Positions 45,736 to 58,600 of a DNA stretch of 64,000 bases are shown one piece after another (positions within the stretch are counted from its first letter, which is position 1; each line of letters begins with the position of its first letter). The notes below the pieces were generated by a model that saw only the letters and a program-made list of their open reading frames with translations, did not search any database and was not told the origin of the DNA. Origin of the DNA: Euryodendron excelsum (Eukaryota; Streptophyta; Magnoliopsida; Ericales; Pentaphylacaceae); the NCBI GenBank assembly GCA_033060915.1, contig CM065389.1, positions 12,241,501 to 12,305,500 on the forward strand. The letters are read 5' to 3'. The translations under genes and the position numbers were made by a program.

Positions 45736-46890
45736 TAAATATGAAGTACTCAGGAAGACGAAAATCACTACAGTCACAAATAGGATCAAATAATCCTATG
45801 CGAGAGATACATTAATCATGAAATCTCCGTCAAAAAACAAATCAAACACACATGCTCCTCAAAGCAATATAAATCTAAATTTTGTGAGGAAATTGATGGA
45901 TAGGTATTATGAACCAATGGATGTATGCTTGAACTAGGCTTCGATGAGCCTTTCGGCCATGGGACTGATTTTGATTTGGTCTTTTGCTGGATGAAGTTTT
46001 GTGAATAACCATTTCCTTCTTGTTTAAGTTCTCGTTTTTTATTATTATTATTATTATTATTTGTGTTGTTAGGAAAGCAAAAGGCCTTGTACATCCTTCC
46101 ATTTTTACTTTCGTGTTGTGTTTTTCTTAATGCATGAAACCCCAGGGATTAGTTCGTATGGATGCACAAGAAGACTTAATTTTTTAGTTGAATATCAATA
46201 GTGAGTTTTTACTTATAACGGGAATAAAACCCATTATAGTCTTTACTTACTCCTGACAATTTAACAGCTCAGTGGTGATATATGGAATCTTTTTTAACTC
46301 AAAGAAACTTAACCCAACTGGTGTGTCGTATTGTGCTAAGGGCTTGTTATCCAAGCCCACAAGCACGGGACGAGAACAGCCTGCAAGTGCACGCATGAGC
46401 ACAGCAAGGTACCGACACGGGCTAGTTTTTTGAATAATACACCAAAATGACCAAAAAAATCCCTCCCAACAACTATTGGGCGGCTACATTGAGGTGTGAT
46501 CAATACCAGGGGAGGTACACATGGCTCGGTGACGAGTCTCATATCATCTAGGAAAGATAAAATTGAAATGAAGAGATATATATGTAAGCTCGATCTTTTA
46601 CTTAACACAACACGTTTTAAAGTTATACGAGTTACAATTCAAAATGGATAATACTATACTAGGTAGACACGGGCGTGACACGCTCTTTCTCCATGACTAA
46701 GAAGAGAGAGAGTTTGATTAAGTCCGTCTGCATTAATTGTAAAAACTTTATATTATATGATTGCACACAATAAGTAAGAAGGGGAGTTTAAATTAAGACA
46801 ATGTTTCTAAATTTAGTCCATAACAATGCTTATACATTTTTTGATTTGTTTTTTATATGTAATTTTTTTTTTAATAAAACATACTCTGAT
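45736..46890. other. Intergenic spacer
   Basis: No gene supported. It contains a (TTA)n microsatellite (about 46037-46060). A segment at 46350-46500 is similar to 45268-45415 (shared GGGCTAGT-TTTT-AA, ATTACACCA and CCTCCC-ACAAC parts). Confidence 0.5.
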
Positions 46891-47492
46891 GCTATGTTTG
46901 GTATAAGAAAATGAAATAGAATGTGAATGAGAATGGCCATTCCCATTTTCTTGTTTATGTACTTAATGAGACAAAATGATCATTCTCATTCTATTGTTTA
47001 GTAAAACAAATTAATAATACTAGAATAAAATTAAATTTTAGTATATATTATAAAAATCTAATCTTAAATATTGTGGTGGTGACAAGTGGTGTTGATGGTG
47101 GTGGTGGTGTGAGGTGGAGGTGGAGGTGGAGGTGGTGGTTTGAGGTGGGGGGGGTGTGTTTGATGACTGTGGCAATGGTGGGTGGGCGGTGGGTGGTCAT
47201 GGTGGCAACACTGAATGAAGGTAGTAAATGGCAATAGAGGGGAAAAGAGGACTATTAGTATTAAATATATGTATATATTTAAATAAAATTTCAACTTTTT
47301 TAAAATTGTTTTCTAATTATTTATCAAACATTTTTTTTTATTTTTTAAAAAATTTGACAATAAAAGTGTTAACAAATTTTGTTTATATTGTCATTGCATG
47401 GAAGAATAGAATAGTCATTCCACTTTTGAAAGAATAAAAAGTTATTCCAACAAAAAGATCATTCCAACTTTAAATAATGATACTAAACAAAA
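46890..47492. mobile_element. Possible MITE with GTTTGGTAT / GTTTAGTAT ends
   Basis: The left end CTATGTTTGGTATAAG and the reverse complement of the right end, TTTGTTTAGTATCATT, match, and AGAATGAGAATGG-like and GGAATGACTATTC text follows each. The middle carries a GGTGGTGGT-rich microsatellite (47067-47150). No clear target duplication was identified. Confidence 0.45.
47067..47150. repeat. GGT/GGA-rich microsatellite
   Basis: Iterated GGTGGT and GGAGGT units. The minus-strand frame across it is a Pro/His-rich by-product. Confidence 0.85.
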
Positions 47493-49260
47493 AAAATTAA
47501 AATAAAAGTAAAAATGACTAATCAATTCCCTTATATTAAAACTAGCCTAAAAACGTAATTGTCAACCATTCTTAAGTGGGTCCTAGCCATGTTTGGCATG
47601 TTTGGCTCAAATAAGTTAAGAGTACACACTTCTAGCAGAATTAAGGTAAAAATGAAAAAAAAAAAAAAGTCGTGTGTCAAGTAAATAAGCGCTTTATCTT
47701 GGAGTGAATGTAACAAAATGGAATGAAATGACATTTTTGCCCTTAACCTTTGAATACATGAAATAGTACAATAACATCATATATTTGGTTACTGCTACTC
47801 ATCCATATTTTGTATCACCCAAAACTTCATTTTCTCAAATTCGTTACTTACAACTTCAATAATTCTCTCCTCTTTTGAGTCTGACAATCCTTATAGATGT
47901 AATTTTCAAAATTTCAAGGAAAGGGTTTGAAATTTCAAATAAGATAAATGTAATATAATCGAGTTAAAATCTACGTACACCTGATTGTAAATTTAAAAAC
48001 TTCTATATTTAGTTATACTTTTAACATATTAATCTTTCAAAAGGCTAGTTGTTATATTAAATATTATTTCCATGCCCATTATATATAGAAAATTTTAAGT
48101 TGATATGAAATCGAGAGGTATCTAAGCAAAAATTTACATTTTACTGTGTACATAACTCATTGTTTGAATACTATCTATGTAATATACCTACCGATCTCTA
48201 ATCGACTTTAAATTTGGAATGCATGATAATTATAAAAGGAGCATCTAATTAGAAACTTAGTTAAGTATCAAGATAATTTAATTAGAAAATTTTGAAAAAA
48301 TTTAAGTTGTACTACGTTTTGAGTTTATAAATATTTTATTTTAGAGCATGATGTTATATTTATAATTAGAGAAGCTTTTAGGTGTCTGAATAACTTTTTC
48401 ACATAAAGAGAAAAACTTAAGAAAATAAGTAACGCAAGAACTTTGTCACAACTTCCTAATAAGAAATTTTGAATGAATAACTTAAGGAAATAAATAATAA
48501 ACATCTAACCTAAGGCAAAGGCTTTGAAAAAATTCAAGATAAAAAGTTTGGAATTGGTAACTAAGGCAAGAATTTCGAAAGAATTCATAAGAAGAATTCT
48601 ATAATTGGTAACTTAAATAAATATTTAAAACTGAAGAGTATGATCCTTGTAATTTTTTTTTTTAAATAAGAGGAGATTTTTAAGGAGTTGTACTAAGATT
48701 AGATTTTTAATTGTTTGAGTTGGACCAATAATATTTTAACATGTCGTGACACTTGTAGAATTTAAAGCAAAAGTTTACAAAGTTCAAATTTAAGCCAATA
48801 CCATGATGACAAATAATGAGATATGTAATTATCAACAATTTAAAATGTAAAAAACTAAGAAAATGAGATAAGAATTTCTGGTTTGAATTAGCTTATCTTA
48901 TCAGCTCATGCTTAAGCCAGCTTATGGCTTCTCCCTTAGTTGTACAATAAAATTAATTCAAAACTTAGGTAGTGTATGAATGTAACAGCTTATAATATTT
49001 TTAATGACTTTTATTTAGAACAATTAATTTTAAAATTAGTTTAAATTTTAAAAAATAATCTTTTACAACTCACTTAAAATTTTAACTTTGACTTTTTTAA
49101 GCTGTCATTCAAACGCTTCCTTAAACTTAAAACTTAAAAGTACGGAATAAGGAACATTACAATAATCTGCAACGGTCAATTCAAGTGTGCTTAAAAAATT
49201 GCGTCGGTCAAATTAGTCATTTCACATAATCAAATACAATCAGCGTCCCAAATATGACGT
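47493..49260. other. AT-rich spacer upstream of the acyltransferase gene
   Basis: No gene recognised. The last part (49260-49614) holds a (GA)n at 49263-49281, CT-rich patches at 49341-49360 and the likely 5' leader. Confidence 0.5.
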
Positions 49261-49262
49261 AA

Positions 49263-49614
49263 GAGAGAGAGAGAGAGAGAGTTCCAAGGCTTCCTCGAAA
49301 GATTCCATTAAAAAAAACTTCTAATAATACTCCAAAACCGCCACCACTTCTCTCTCTCTCAGATCACAACATCGACGAACCCAAAACCCCGTTTCATTTT
49401 CTCTCGCTACACCCAAATCTCAACGCATTTCGTTCGCAAAATCCTCAGAAAAACCTACTTTGTGTTGCTGTATTTGCACCCATTAAGTGCCGGCCAATAG
49501 ATCGAATCGCGTGTACTGAGCTTTGGGTGGTCTGGGGGAGGGAGATGAACGGCCACAAATTCCAAGTCTTCGACTCTCTTCCGGCGTAGTGAAGAGCGAG
49601 CGGGTGGTGTTCGC
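49263..49614 (+). promoter_or_regulatory. Promoter-proximal region and 5' leader of the acyltransferase gene
   Basis: A (GA)n run is followed by CTTCTCTCTCTCTCAG and a C-rich leader up to the ATG. No TATA box at a convincing spacing, so the start of transcription cannot be placed. Confidence 0.4.
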
Positions 49615-52600
49615 ATGGCTAAGCGCGTGTACCAAGTGTGGAAAGGAAGCAATGTAAGATTTTTTTCTTCGGATTTGAATCTCTGGTTGGTGATATTCGT
49701 TGACTTTTTACAATCTGGGCATGCTTTAGATTTTCTGGGTTTGCCTAAAAGTTGGTGGGTTTTGATTGATTTTGTGGTTTCTGGTTGCTTTTTGAATCGG
49801 CCTATGATTAGGGCAACTTAATGAACAGTATCAGTATCGGTTGTCCAAAAGGTCTCTGAATATAGTGTTTATTTTTTGTTTTAGCATATTTATCTTCTTA
49901 ATTGTAGATAATTGAAATTGGGTCTATCGTTTTCTGTGATAAAATGCTGCCGTGTTGCATTGGGGCCCTAGAGTAAGTTTTAAAAATTATTGATTTGGAA
50001 TCAGATTGGGAGATTTGGTGAGAGTTTTTTGCAGTAGAATTGTTGCAGACTATTTCTTCGAGGCTATATATGCGAGATGAAGTTCAAGTTGGCTTAGTTG
50101 TGACTTACAGGTTGCAGTCGCAGAGAGAGTGAGGTTCCAAGTTCTAAGTTATCAGGAGGTTGCATTTACTAAAGGTTCTTATTAGAATGTTAGTTGCTGT
50201 TTTTGTAAATTAGAACTTGCCATTTTTGTGGGACACTTTGTCAAACTATGCGAGACTGGGAGATGAACGTAGGTGGTAGCAAATCTGGCAATTGGTGCTT
50301 TCCATCATCTCTCTCATGTCAGTGGTAACAATTCCGTAGTTTTTAGACATCTAACCTTTTCAAGGTTCTACGTTTGAAGTTGAATGTTTTTAATTTTTGC
50401 AAGTGTTACGACATATAGTTATGTTGATTTTTCCCCTTTGATTTGATTTTTTCTGAGTCTTATCTCAATTGGCATTTCCCTGTGCAAGGATGACATGCAC
50501 AAATCAAGAAATGCCCCAATATTTTTACTTATCGAAAGAAAAAAAATGTTATCCCAAAATTTTGAGTTGGAGTCAGATTGGGAGATTTGGTGAGAGTTTT
50601 CTGGTGAGAGTTTTCTGTAGTAGAATTGTTGCGGACTATTTCTTCAAGGCTATTTACAACAGATGAAGTTCAAGTTAGCTTAGTTGTGAGTTACAGATTG
50701 CAGTGGCAGAAAGAGTGAAGTTCCAAGTTCTAAGTTATTTGGAGGTTGCATTTACTGAAGGTCCTTATTAGGATGTTAGTTGTGGTTGTTGTAAACTACA
50801 ACTTTTGCCATTTTTGTGGAGACACTTTGTCAAACTGTGAGACTGCAGAGATGAACGTAGGTGGTAGCAAATCTGGCAATTGATGCTTTCCATCATCTCT
50901 CTCATGTCAATGGTGATTGTGTTATTTGCTAAAATAGTTTTTATTTGCTGTGCCATATTACCTCAGGAAAAAAAATGAAAATGAGACAATTGCATAGATT
51001 TAAGACATCTGACCTTGGATGTATGTTTCAATGTTCTACGTTTCAAGGTGACCGTTCTTAATTTTTGCAAGTGTTATGACGGATATTTATTTTGATTTTT
51101 CCCCTTCTGTTTTGTTTTTTCTCAATCTTATCTCAATTGGCATGACCCTGTGCAAGGATGACACGCACAAATCAAGAAATGGCCCAGTATTTTTACTTGT
51201 CAAAAAAAAAAAAATCCTATCTCAATTGGCAATCACCAAAATTGAACATTGGATCTAATAACAATAAGAAGAAGAAGAAGAAGAAGAAGAAATGATGACA
51301 GCAAAAGAAGTTTTAAGAGGAGCAACTTGAGCAGTGACTCAGAAATTTGATATTTAAAAAAAAAAAATTCTTCTCTAGTTCCTGTTGATTTAAGAATTAT
51401 TTTTTTGGGGGATTTGGAGACTATTGTGTATTAGAAGAGAAGAGGGTTACATTAAGTGGATGGAATTGTCAACTTCTGGTTGGATATTTTTTGGCATTAT
51501 CTAGTCGGAATAATCAGAGATCAATATTAAACTGCTACCTTTTATTTCCTGTCATTGTGCAAATAGTGTGGTCAAACTTGAAGTTTAGTTTTTCAAGAGA
51601 TTAGTAAAATAAAAAACCAAAATGAGTTATTAGCTTTGAACTTTACACATGGGCATGGGTGCCTAAAATGATAGGTTTTATTATAGAACAGCTCTATAAA
51701 ATCAAGACACAAGGAACTATCATATACCCTTTATGTGTTTACATATTCTTTCTAACTTTAACTTTGCATATTTTGGGATAATGTTTCTGTACTCATTGTT
51801 GTACTTGTTATTATTGCATTAATTATATTCTCAAATTTGTTAAGATCACATCATTATTGTGTAACTAGATTGCAAATGTGATTTTATAGAGGTCTTGATT
51901 TATACGAGGAATTATGTGAAACAACATAGGTGATTGTATTTTTTGGAAGTAGAAACTTCAAGGGCATAGAGTCAATGTAATTTTCTGCTGCCTGTTCAGG
52001 TCATTTATCATTTGAATGATTTCAGCAACTTAAACTCCAATCCTCCAAGTCAATGAAGATGATGAATTATGAATTTAATGTCTGTAAAAAGCCCTAGAGC
52101 AGATAATCTGCATAAGTTTAGAATGAGGATTAAATTTTAGAGAATAGAAACCAGAAGAAGAAGAAGTAGACTTAAGGGGTAATTCATATTATGATATCTA
52201 CAGTGGTAACATCACCAATGCAGCACCTATCTCCTTCTTCTTCGACTAGAATTTTTTTTTTTGGGGGGGTGGGGGGTTGTTTCTTACCTTTAGTTTTTCA
52301 CTAATTTTTATTTAGATGTGTTGACTTGGTCAAGGCCTGTAGTTGTCCAATAGTAGGTTTGTTCTTGACATATTGTAGGGTTGTAGTTAGGATCTGTGAC
52401 CTGTAAAAAACTGACTAGTTTTTATTTTCATCATTGATGCTTGATTACTTATAAGGACAGACAGATTGAAGACTGAACAGAGTGCTGCTTATAACTTGAG
52501 CAGGTGAATGAAATGGAGTGCTTTTAAGTGATAAAAAATTGGGTAGTGCTTTTTAGTTTGAAGTATAAAACAGTTACAAGGGCTATAATGCTCTATGTGG

Positions 52601-55600
52601 TGAAGTTTTAGGTAGCTAAGGAATAATGTATTTGAAATAAGCATCAGAGATGAAATCCAAACATGAAAAGAATTGGAAATGAATTCATTAGAGTGAGAAG
52701 TTAGGTATCTTCCCATGGGGACCAATAATAGAGAAAATTAGCTAAAAAATGGTTTGGCATTGTCTTTCAGAATATCGTTGCTTTAATCATGAGGTTGGCA
52801 TGGTTTGTCCTGGATAATTGTCCCTGTTGTTATTGTACTCATTTCATAAAGATGATTCAGTACATATTCAATCACTGTTGGTGGGAAATACTCTGTCTTC
52901 TCTTATGTTTTAGTACTTTAATGCATCAAGAAATATTTATAAAAAAAAGCTCATATTCTCTACTAAAGTGATTCAGAATTTGTCTTCCCTATTTGATGAT
53001 TTGGAAAATGCAATTTAAATTCTGACATCTTTGAGTTGTTAACCTTCTAGTAAGTAGATTTAGTTTAGAAATAAGAAATTTAAACACAATCAAGTATATA
53101 GCTTAAAGATTTTCTACATTCATGTGCTCATGTAAGGTTGTCTTGGTGTGTCTTGACTAATAATGGCTTATAGCAACTACAGGTTTGTGAAAGGATCACT
53201 CTTGCTTTTTTCCCCAGCAGAATGATCTGTTGACAACCTATCAGAGTGAAAGCCTGTAATAGGTTTTAGACCTTTGGAAATTGTTACACAATGGCTTATA
53301 TAATGGTGGTGTGGTGGCTGATTTTGAAGCCATCTTCAAAATGTCTTGTGTCATTAAGCACATTTAATGTCTTTAAGCTTTTTGGTCTGTCGCATCAATT
53401 TGTACTCGGCAAATTAGCCGGGAAAAGTGCTATTCATATGGAATGAATGCCAAGCAGTACTAGTCAAATTAGCCTGAAAAAGAGCTATTATTCTTACGGA
53501 ATGGATTTCTTTTGTCACAAGACTGGAAAGACAGCCATGTAGTAGATATCAATGTCTTGTTTTCTCGCATTAGCAAATTGTGCCATCTTTATAAATAAAG
53601 CAAATTAAATTAAATTAAATAATGTGCCTCCCCGAATACAATAGCAATACAAAATAAAAAACCATTGCAACATAGCAAACCTTCGTGGAGACTTAAAAAA
53701 GGCTCAAATCTAATTCTTTAGAATCAACTATCAACAAACCCCTCCTCTACCTCTCTCTTCACACCAGCCCTATTATCTCGAACTGTCTAACATCATAATT
53801 GATGGTGCCAACTAATTTCTTTAATTCCCTTCCATATCTTCCTTTGCTTCCCCACACCTTAGTCCCATCAGACAATTTGGAAGACAAACTGACTTCCTGA
53901 GAATTACCACCTACTCTATTGGCCCTTCCTTAAGCATGTAAGTTTGGTCTGAGGCCCATGGGCGGCCTGGCCCAACCAAAAAGCTCAAAAAAATTTTAAA
54001 AAATAAAAAAGAAATTGAAAAATAATTAAAAAATTGGAAAACTAGGCTCGCTTGGCCCACCCAAGCCCGGTACCCCTTTGGGGGCGCTGGTCGGTTAGGG
54101 GGCTTAGGGTTCTCAATTTTGGCGTGGGCAGGCCCAAGCACAAACCAAACTGAGCCAAGGCAGTCCAGGTGGGCTGAATTTAAATGGCTGCCCTTCCTTG
54201 GCCTTAAACGTGCCCAAATCCCGCAAAGCTATCTCCCAAATCCCACAAAGCTATCTCTTCCTCCAACCTTTACCCACCTCAGTTAGAACTCCCCACTGGT
54301 TTGGAAGTGCAATTCCCCCTCTACACTCTTCTTGTCCCTGACTGCAATAGCCCAGGGATTAAAATGAGCCTCCTTGCTCTTCTCTGCACTCAAACAAGAA
54401 CACACCCCTTGGTGAACAAACCTGTTGCTATCCCTGCCTATTTTGCCATCCGTCATAGCAATAGCCAAGGAGTTGCCCATATCAAGCTGACCCTTAAGCC
54501 CATTGTTTCCCTTAAACTCTTCATCTAGAGTAGCCTCCGGCTTCCGTGCAACCCATCCCCAACTCCCCACTAAAGCTTCACCTTGAAGCACTGTCACTGG
54601 AATCCCCATCCTTTCTCCTTCCTCAGCCATGGTCTCGCCACCACACTATCATAAGACCCCATGCCTAGGGCCGGCTCTGGCATAAAGCAGCAAAGCACTT
54701 GCTTTAGGCCCCCAATTTTTTAAGGCCCCAAATTTTGAAAACCCTATATGCTATAATTAAGCCCCATATAATTTTGACATAGTATTTTTAAAAAAAGCCC
54801 TAGTTCAAATATAAAAAAGGCCTACAAGAAGGAAAAAAAAAACCCATCTAAATGAGAAAAAAAGTCTCATAAGAAAAGAAAAATTCTAAATAAGAAAAAA
54901 GATCACAACAAAATAATAAAAAAAGCCCCAATTCAAATGAGAAAAGAGGTCCATAAAAAAAATTAGACCCAAATCAACTACACTAGTTAACTTTAAAAAA
55001 AAAAGAAAAAAAAGACAAAACTACATACAATTTTATCAATACAATGAAAATCAAAAGTCGAACTCTCTTTCTCTCTAAGCCCTGACAACCCTCTCTCTCT
55101 CTCTCTCTCTCTCTTACAAACACAAATTTTAAAATGAAAAAAAAATTGATAATCTTACAAATAGCATAATCAAATGGCTTGTTGAGATAAGTTTTTTTTA
55201 TTTTGTTTATAGATTGATCTTTGTTTTATTTCTCTCTTGACAAAAAATATTCAATCAATCTCTATTTTGATTTTGTGAGTTATCTGCATATGTATAGAAT
55301 CCTATTTTATTTACCAAAGATTAATTTTTTATTCTGTTGCTAGCTTGAGATGTTAAATTGAATGAAGTGCAGTTTTTTTATTATTGGTGGGTTATCTACA
55401 GGTATCTGCTAAGGTGAAATAAAAAACCAATTTTTTATTATGTTGTTTGGGTCAATTTTAATTCGATGAATGATGATGAAATTTTTTGTATACAATCTGC
55501 TTATATTACTTGAGTAATTGGTGGCTATGTGGATTAGCTATACTGCTAATTGAAAAGGATTTGTTATCTAAACTCGAATATATTAATTAATAGTTTTACA

Positions 55601-58600
55601 TCTCAAAAGCAAGAAGAATAAATTTTAAATACAAATTTTTACCAATATTAAAAATGTGAAAAGCCTTAATTTTTTCCAAAAAAGCCTCATTTAAAGTTGT
55701 CACTTTGAGCCTCCAATTGTCTTGAGCTGGCCCTACCTATGCCTAACACAGGTTCAACGGACCACGACCCTTCATTCCCCAACTCCCCAGCACCAATCAA
55801 CCTAGTATTACCCACCTCTCCTCCATTAACCTCCACACCCACCTTATGCTTCTTCCCCAAATTAGCATTCTTTCGCCTACTGTTTGAGCAACTTAATCTT
55901 ATCCTCAACCTCTAATCGAAAACCCGAACTCCCTGGTTGATTCTGGTAACCAACAACCTGCACCACTAAACAACCATGTAGAGAGTTTGTCTTCACTACA
56001 TGAGAGGCAAAAGAGGCTTTTTACCAAGGAACACACTTGGCTGGACTGGGGCCTGCTATACCCTCCCTAGGCCTGGGCTTCTTTACAGTCACTGGCTCAA
56101 AAACCTTTCCTATTTTGACTGATCAACAAAAAGTAATGGGATGGTCCAGGTAAAAGGAAAATACGAATCGACCTTCCTAAACTTAACCACATTTTCTCCA
56201 TTGAGCCTTCTTTGCTGGACCACCTTCCTCGTCCAGCTGCCTGGGACTTCTGATACCATTATCCCCCAAGTTCCAACTGTGACTACTCCTCCTCCCATGT
56301 TGGGATTTTCCTTTTTTGAAATGAAATAGGAGAAATAAATTGAACTTCGTCACGTGTGCTGTTTGTTGGGTATCTGCTTTTATTTATGTCAAATGTAGCT
56401 CATCATTGGCTAAATGTTGTTTCTTAGGATTTTTGGGTTCATTGATTAGAGCAGATACAATTGTCTCACTCAGCTCTAACTATGGTTCTTATGTAAAATG
56501 TCACCAAAATGTTAGGCTCTACCAGCTGCCTTATGAACAGAAATTGTATTTGAAATGATTTTTTTTGTTTCTTTCAAGTTCTAATTTTTTTTTTTTTATA
56601 GTAATTAGCTCGCAAATGGGGTGATGGTTCAAGAAATGCAATGTTTTTTTAAGAAAGGAAATTGAATGAGTACTTTGGTCGAACAATGGGTATGCTTCTT
56701 TATTTAGTACTTGTTATATCAAAATAAAAGGTCTTCAAAGAGGGAAATTGAGTAAGAAGATGGATAGTTACGTTGATTCTGATACAAAAATCAGATGAAA
56801 AAAAAAAGAACAAAAAAATTGAATCAGGAAGAGGGCCACTTTTTGGCCTGAGCATGGTTATTTCAATTTAAACGTCTTCTTAGCTATTGCATTTTTAGGT
56901 GAATGATATTTGTTCTTTGTTTCGTTTCTTCAGCTGAAGGGGCCTCAGACCTATTTTTCCGTTTGGATCCAATGTATTTGTAAGTTTAAAAATATATATA
57001 TATATATATATATTACTTTCGTTTCTAAAGAAGATATTTGCTTAGGATTAGTACTATAATTGAGCGTGAGTGTTTTGTCTATCGAGATTGAACAGGCCAT
57101 TATCCAGCAGAATTTTGTGATCGAAGCAGTAACCGGGAAAATGGGGGGAAACAGTATTAATTATAATGTTTTTTTTATCTTATTGTTGCCAAGCATGAAT
57201 CAATAAAGTTCTCTTCAACTTCAGCACTTAAATTATTCAAGCCATTTTAACAGATCTGGAGCATCAATTCATTATTCAGTTGTTTATATGCAGTTTTTTT
57301 TTTTTTTTTGGGTGTGTGTATGTCTGTGCCAGCATGGGGTAGCAATTATTTATGTTTTGAATCAGATGAGAAATAAAATTTTAGTTTACACCTGTCCTGA
57401 ATTTGACCTTCTTGTTTAATCTTTTTGCAGAAATTCTTCCTTTGTGGGAGGTTGATATTTGGGCCAGATGCCGAGTCACTGCTTATCACCCTATTGCTAA
57501 TAATTGTTCCAGTTACTATCTTTTGTGTATTTGTTGCGAGGCATCTTCGCCATGAGTTTTCACCATACAATGCAGGATATGCTGTTTTGGTGGCAGCCAT
57601 TGTCTTTACAATCTATGTTAGTCCTCTTACTCCTTTGCTCTTGACATTATATGATCATGCATACTTAGTTTAATCATTTTCTGAGTATGTCCAAATATGG
57701 CTGGATGGATAAATACTTGTTGCTGCGGGTCCACCCCTGGTCATCACTGTAGCTCTGATGTCATGGTGGGAGTTGAGTTTGCATGGCAATTCCATTATAT
57801 GCATCCGTGTTCTGAGGTTTCTTCTTATAGGTATAGAAAATATGCACCTGAGTCTATAGCACAAGGTGCGGGTTTTCAAATACCAATATGGATCAGGCAA
57901 CATGTTTTACTGGTGCTGTGCCCTTCACTATATGACCATTTGGTTGCTTGTGATAGTGAGTAGGTGATTTTTCAGTATTTGGCCTGGAAAATTTATTGGG
58001 CTTGATTTTAAAAAATTTAAGTTATTTAACACCTTATCAAATGGGATAGGGAGTGCCAGTGGATCAAAATCATATGATTTTCCTTGTATTTTGGAATATA
58101 TATAACCTTGGATGAGTTCTTTTACAGGCTTTCAATTGTTGTGGAAAAACTGCCTATTTTTAAAGCAGGGTTATAAAAAATAAAAATTTAAAAGCAGTGT
58201 TATATGGAAGTCTATTTATATATATTATTTTATCATACCCATAATGCTGAAGCCAAAAATCTTTCACGAGATCTCATTTATAATATTGCACATGTTGATT
58301 CTCTAATGTCATTTGGATGATTTCTTCATGCATGTATAAGTGTATTCATATTTTCCTTATGTGGCTTGTTATAATCCCCTAGTTAATGTTGATAGGTGTT
58401 GGTGCTTCTTTTTCTTACATCAGCCCGGGATCCGGGTATTGTTCCACGTAATTCACATCCACCAGAGGAAGAATTTCGTTATGACACTTCAGCATCAGTT
58501 GAGGTTGGGGGAAGACAAACACCGAGCCTACAGTTCCCTCGAACGAAAGAAGTTATAGTTAATGGCGTTGTTGTGAGAGTGAAGTATTGTGACACCTGCA

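Larger units (their letters stand above)
49985..51210 (+). repeat. Tandem duplication in intron 1 (about 570- and 655-bp copies)
   Basis: Copy 1 (about 49985-50553) and copy 2 (about 50554-51210) are collinear. Shared text includes TCAGATTGGGAGATTTGGTG, GTTCCAAGTTCTAAGTTAT, GATGAACGTAGGTGGTAGCA and TTTCCATCATCTCTCTCATG. Each ends with a U6-like segment. Divergence is around ten percent, with indels. Confidence 0.88.
49654..57430 (+). other. Intron 1 of the acyltransferase gene (7,777 bp)
   Basis: It starts GTAAGATTT and ends TTTTTGCAG. It contains a tandem duplication (49985-51210) with U6-like segments, an (AAG)n at 51264-51291, decayed coding-like sequence (53720-56330) split by a hAT-like element, a CT run near 55090-55113 and a (TA)n at 56990-57013. 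The stretch 51290-53700 and the part after 56340 show nothing recognisable. The other introns are 779, 133 and 335 bp. Confidence 0.9.

Noticed and set aside
47064..47294. Pro/His-rich minus frame
   Set aside because: Translation of the GGT/GGA microsatellite.
52257..52276. G-run as a possible G-quadruplex
   Set aside because: Only a poly-G patch in an intron with no supporting context. It could be ordinary low complexity.
57697..57963. 88-codon plus frame in intron 2
   Set aside because: It lies between the well-supported splice sites 57617 and 58395 and matches nothing in the family.
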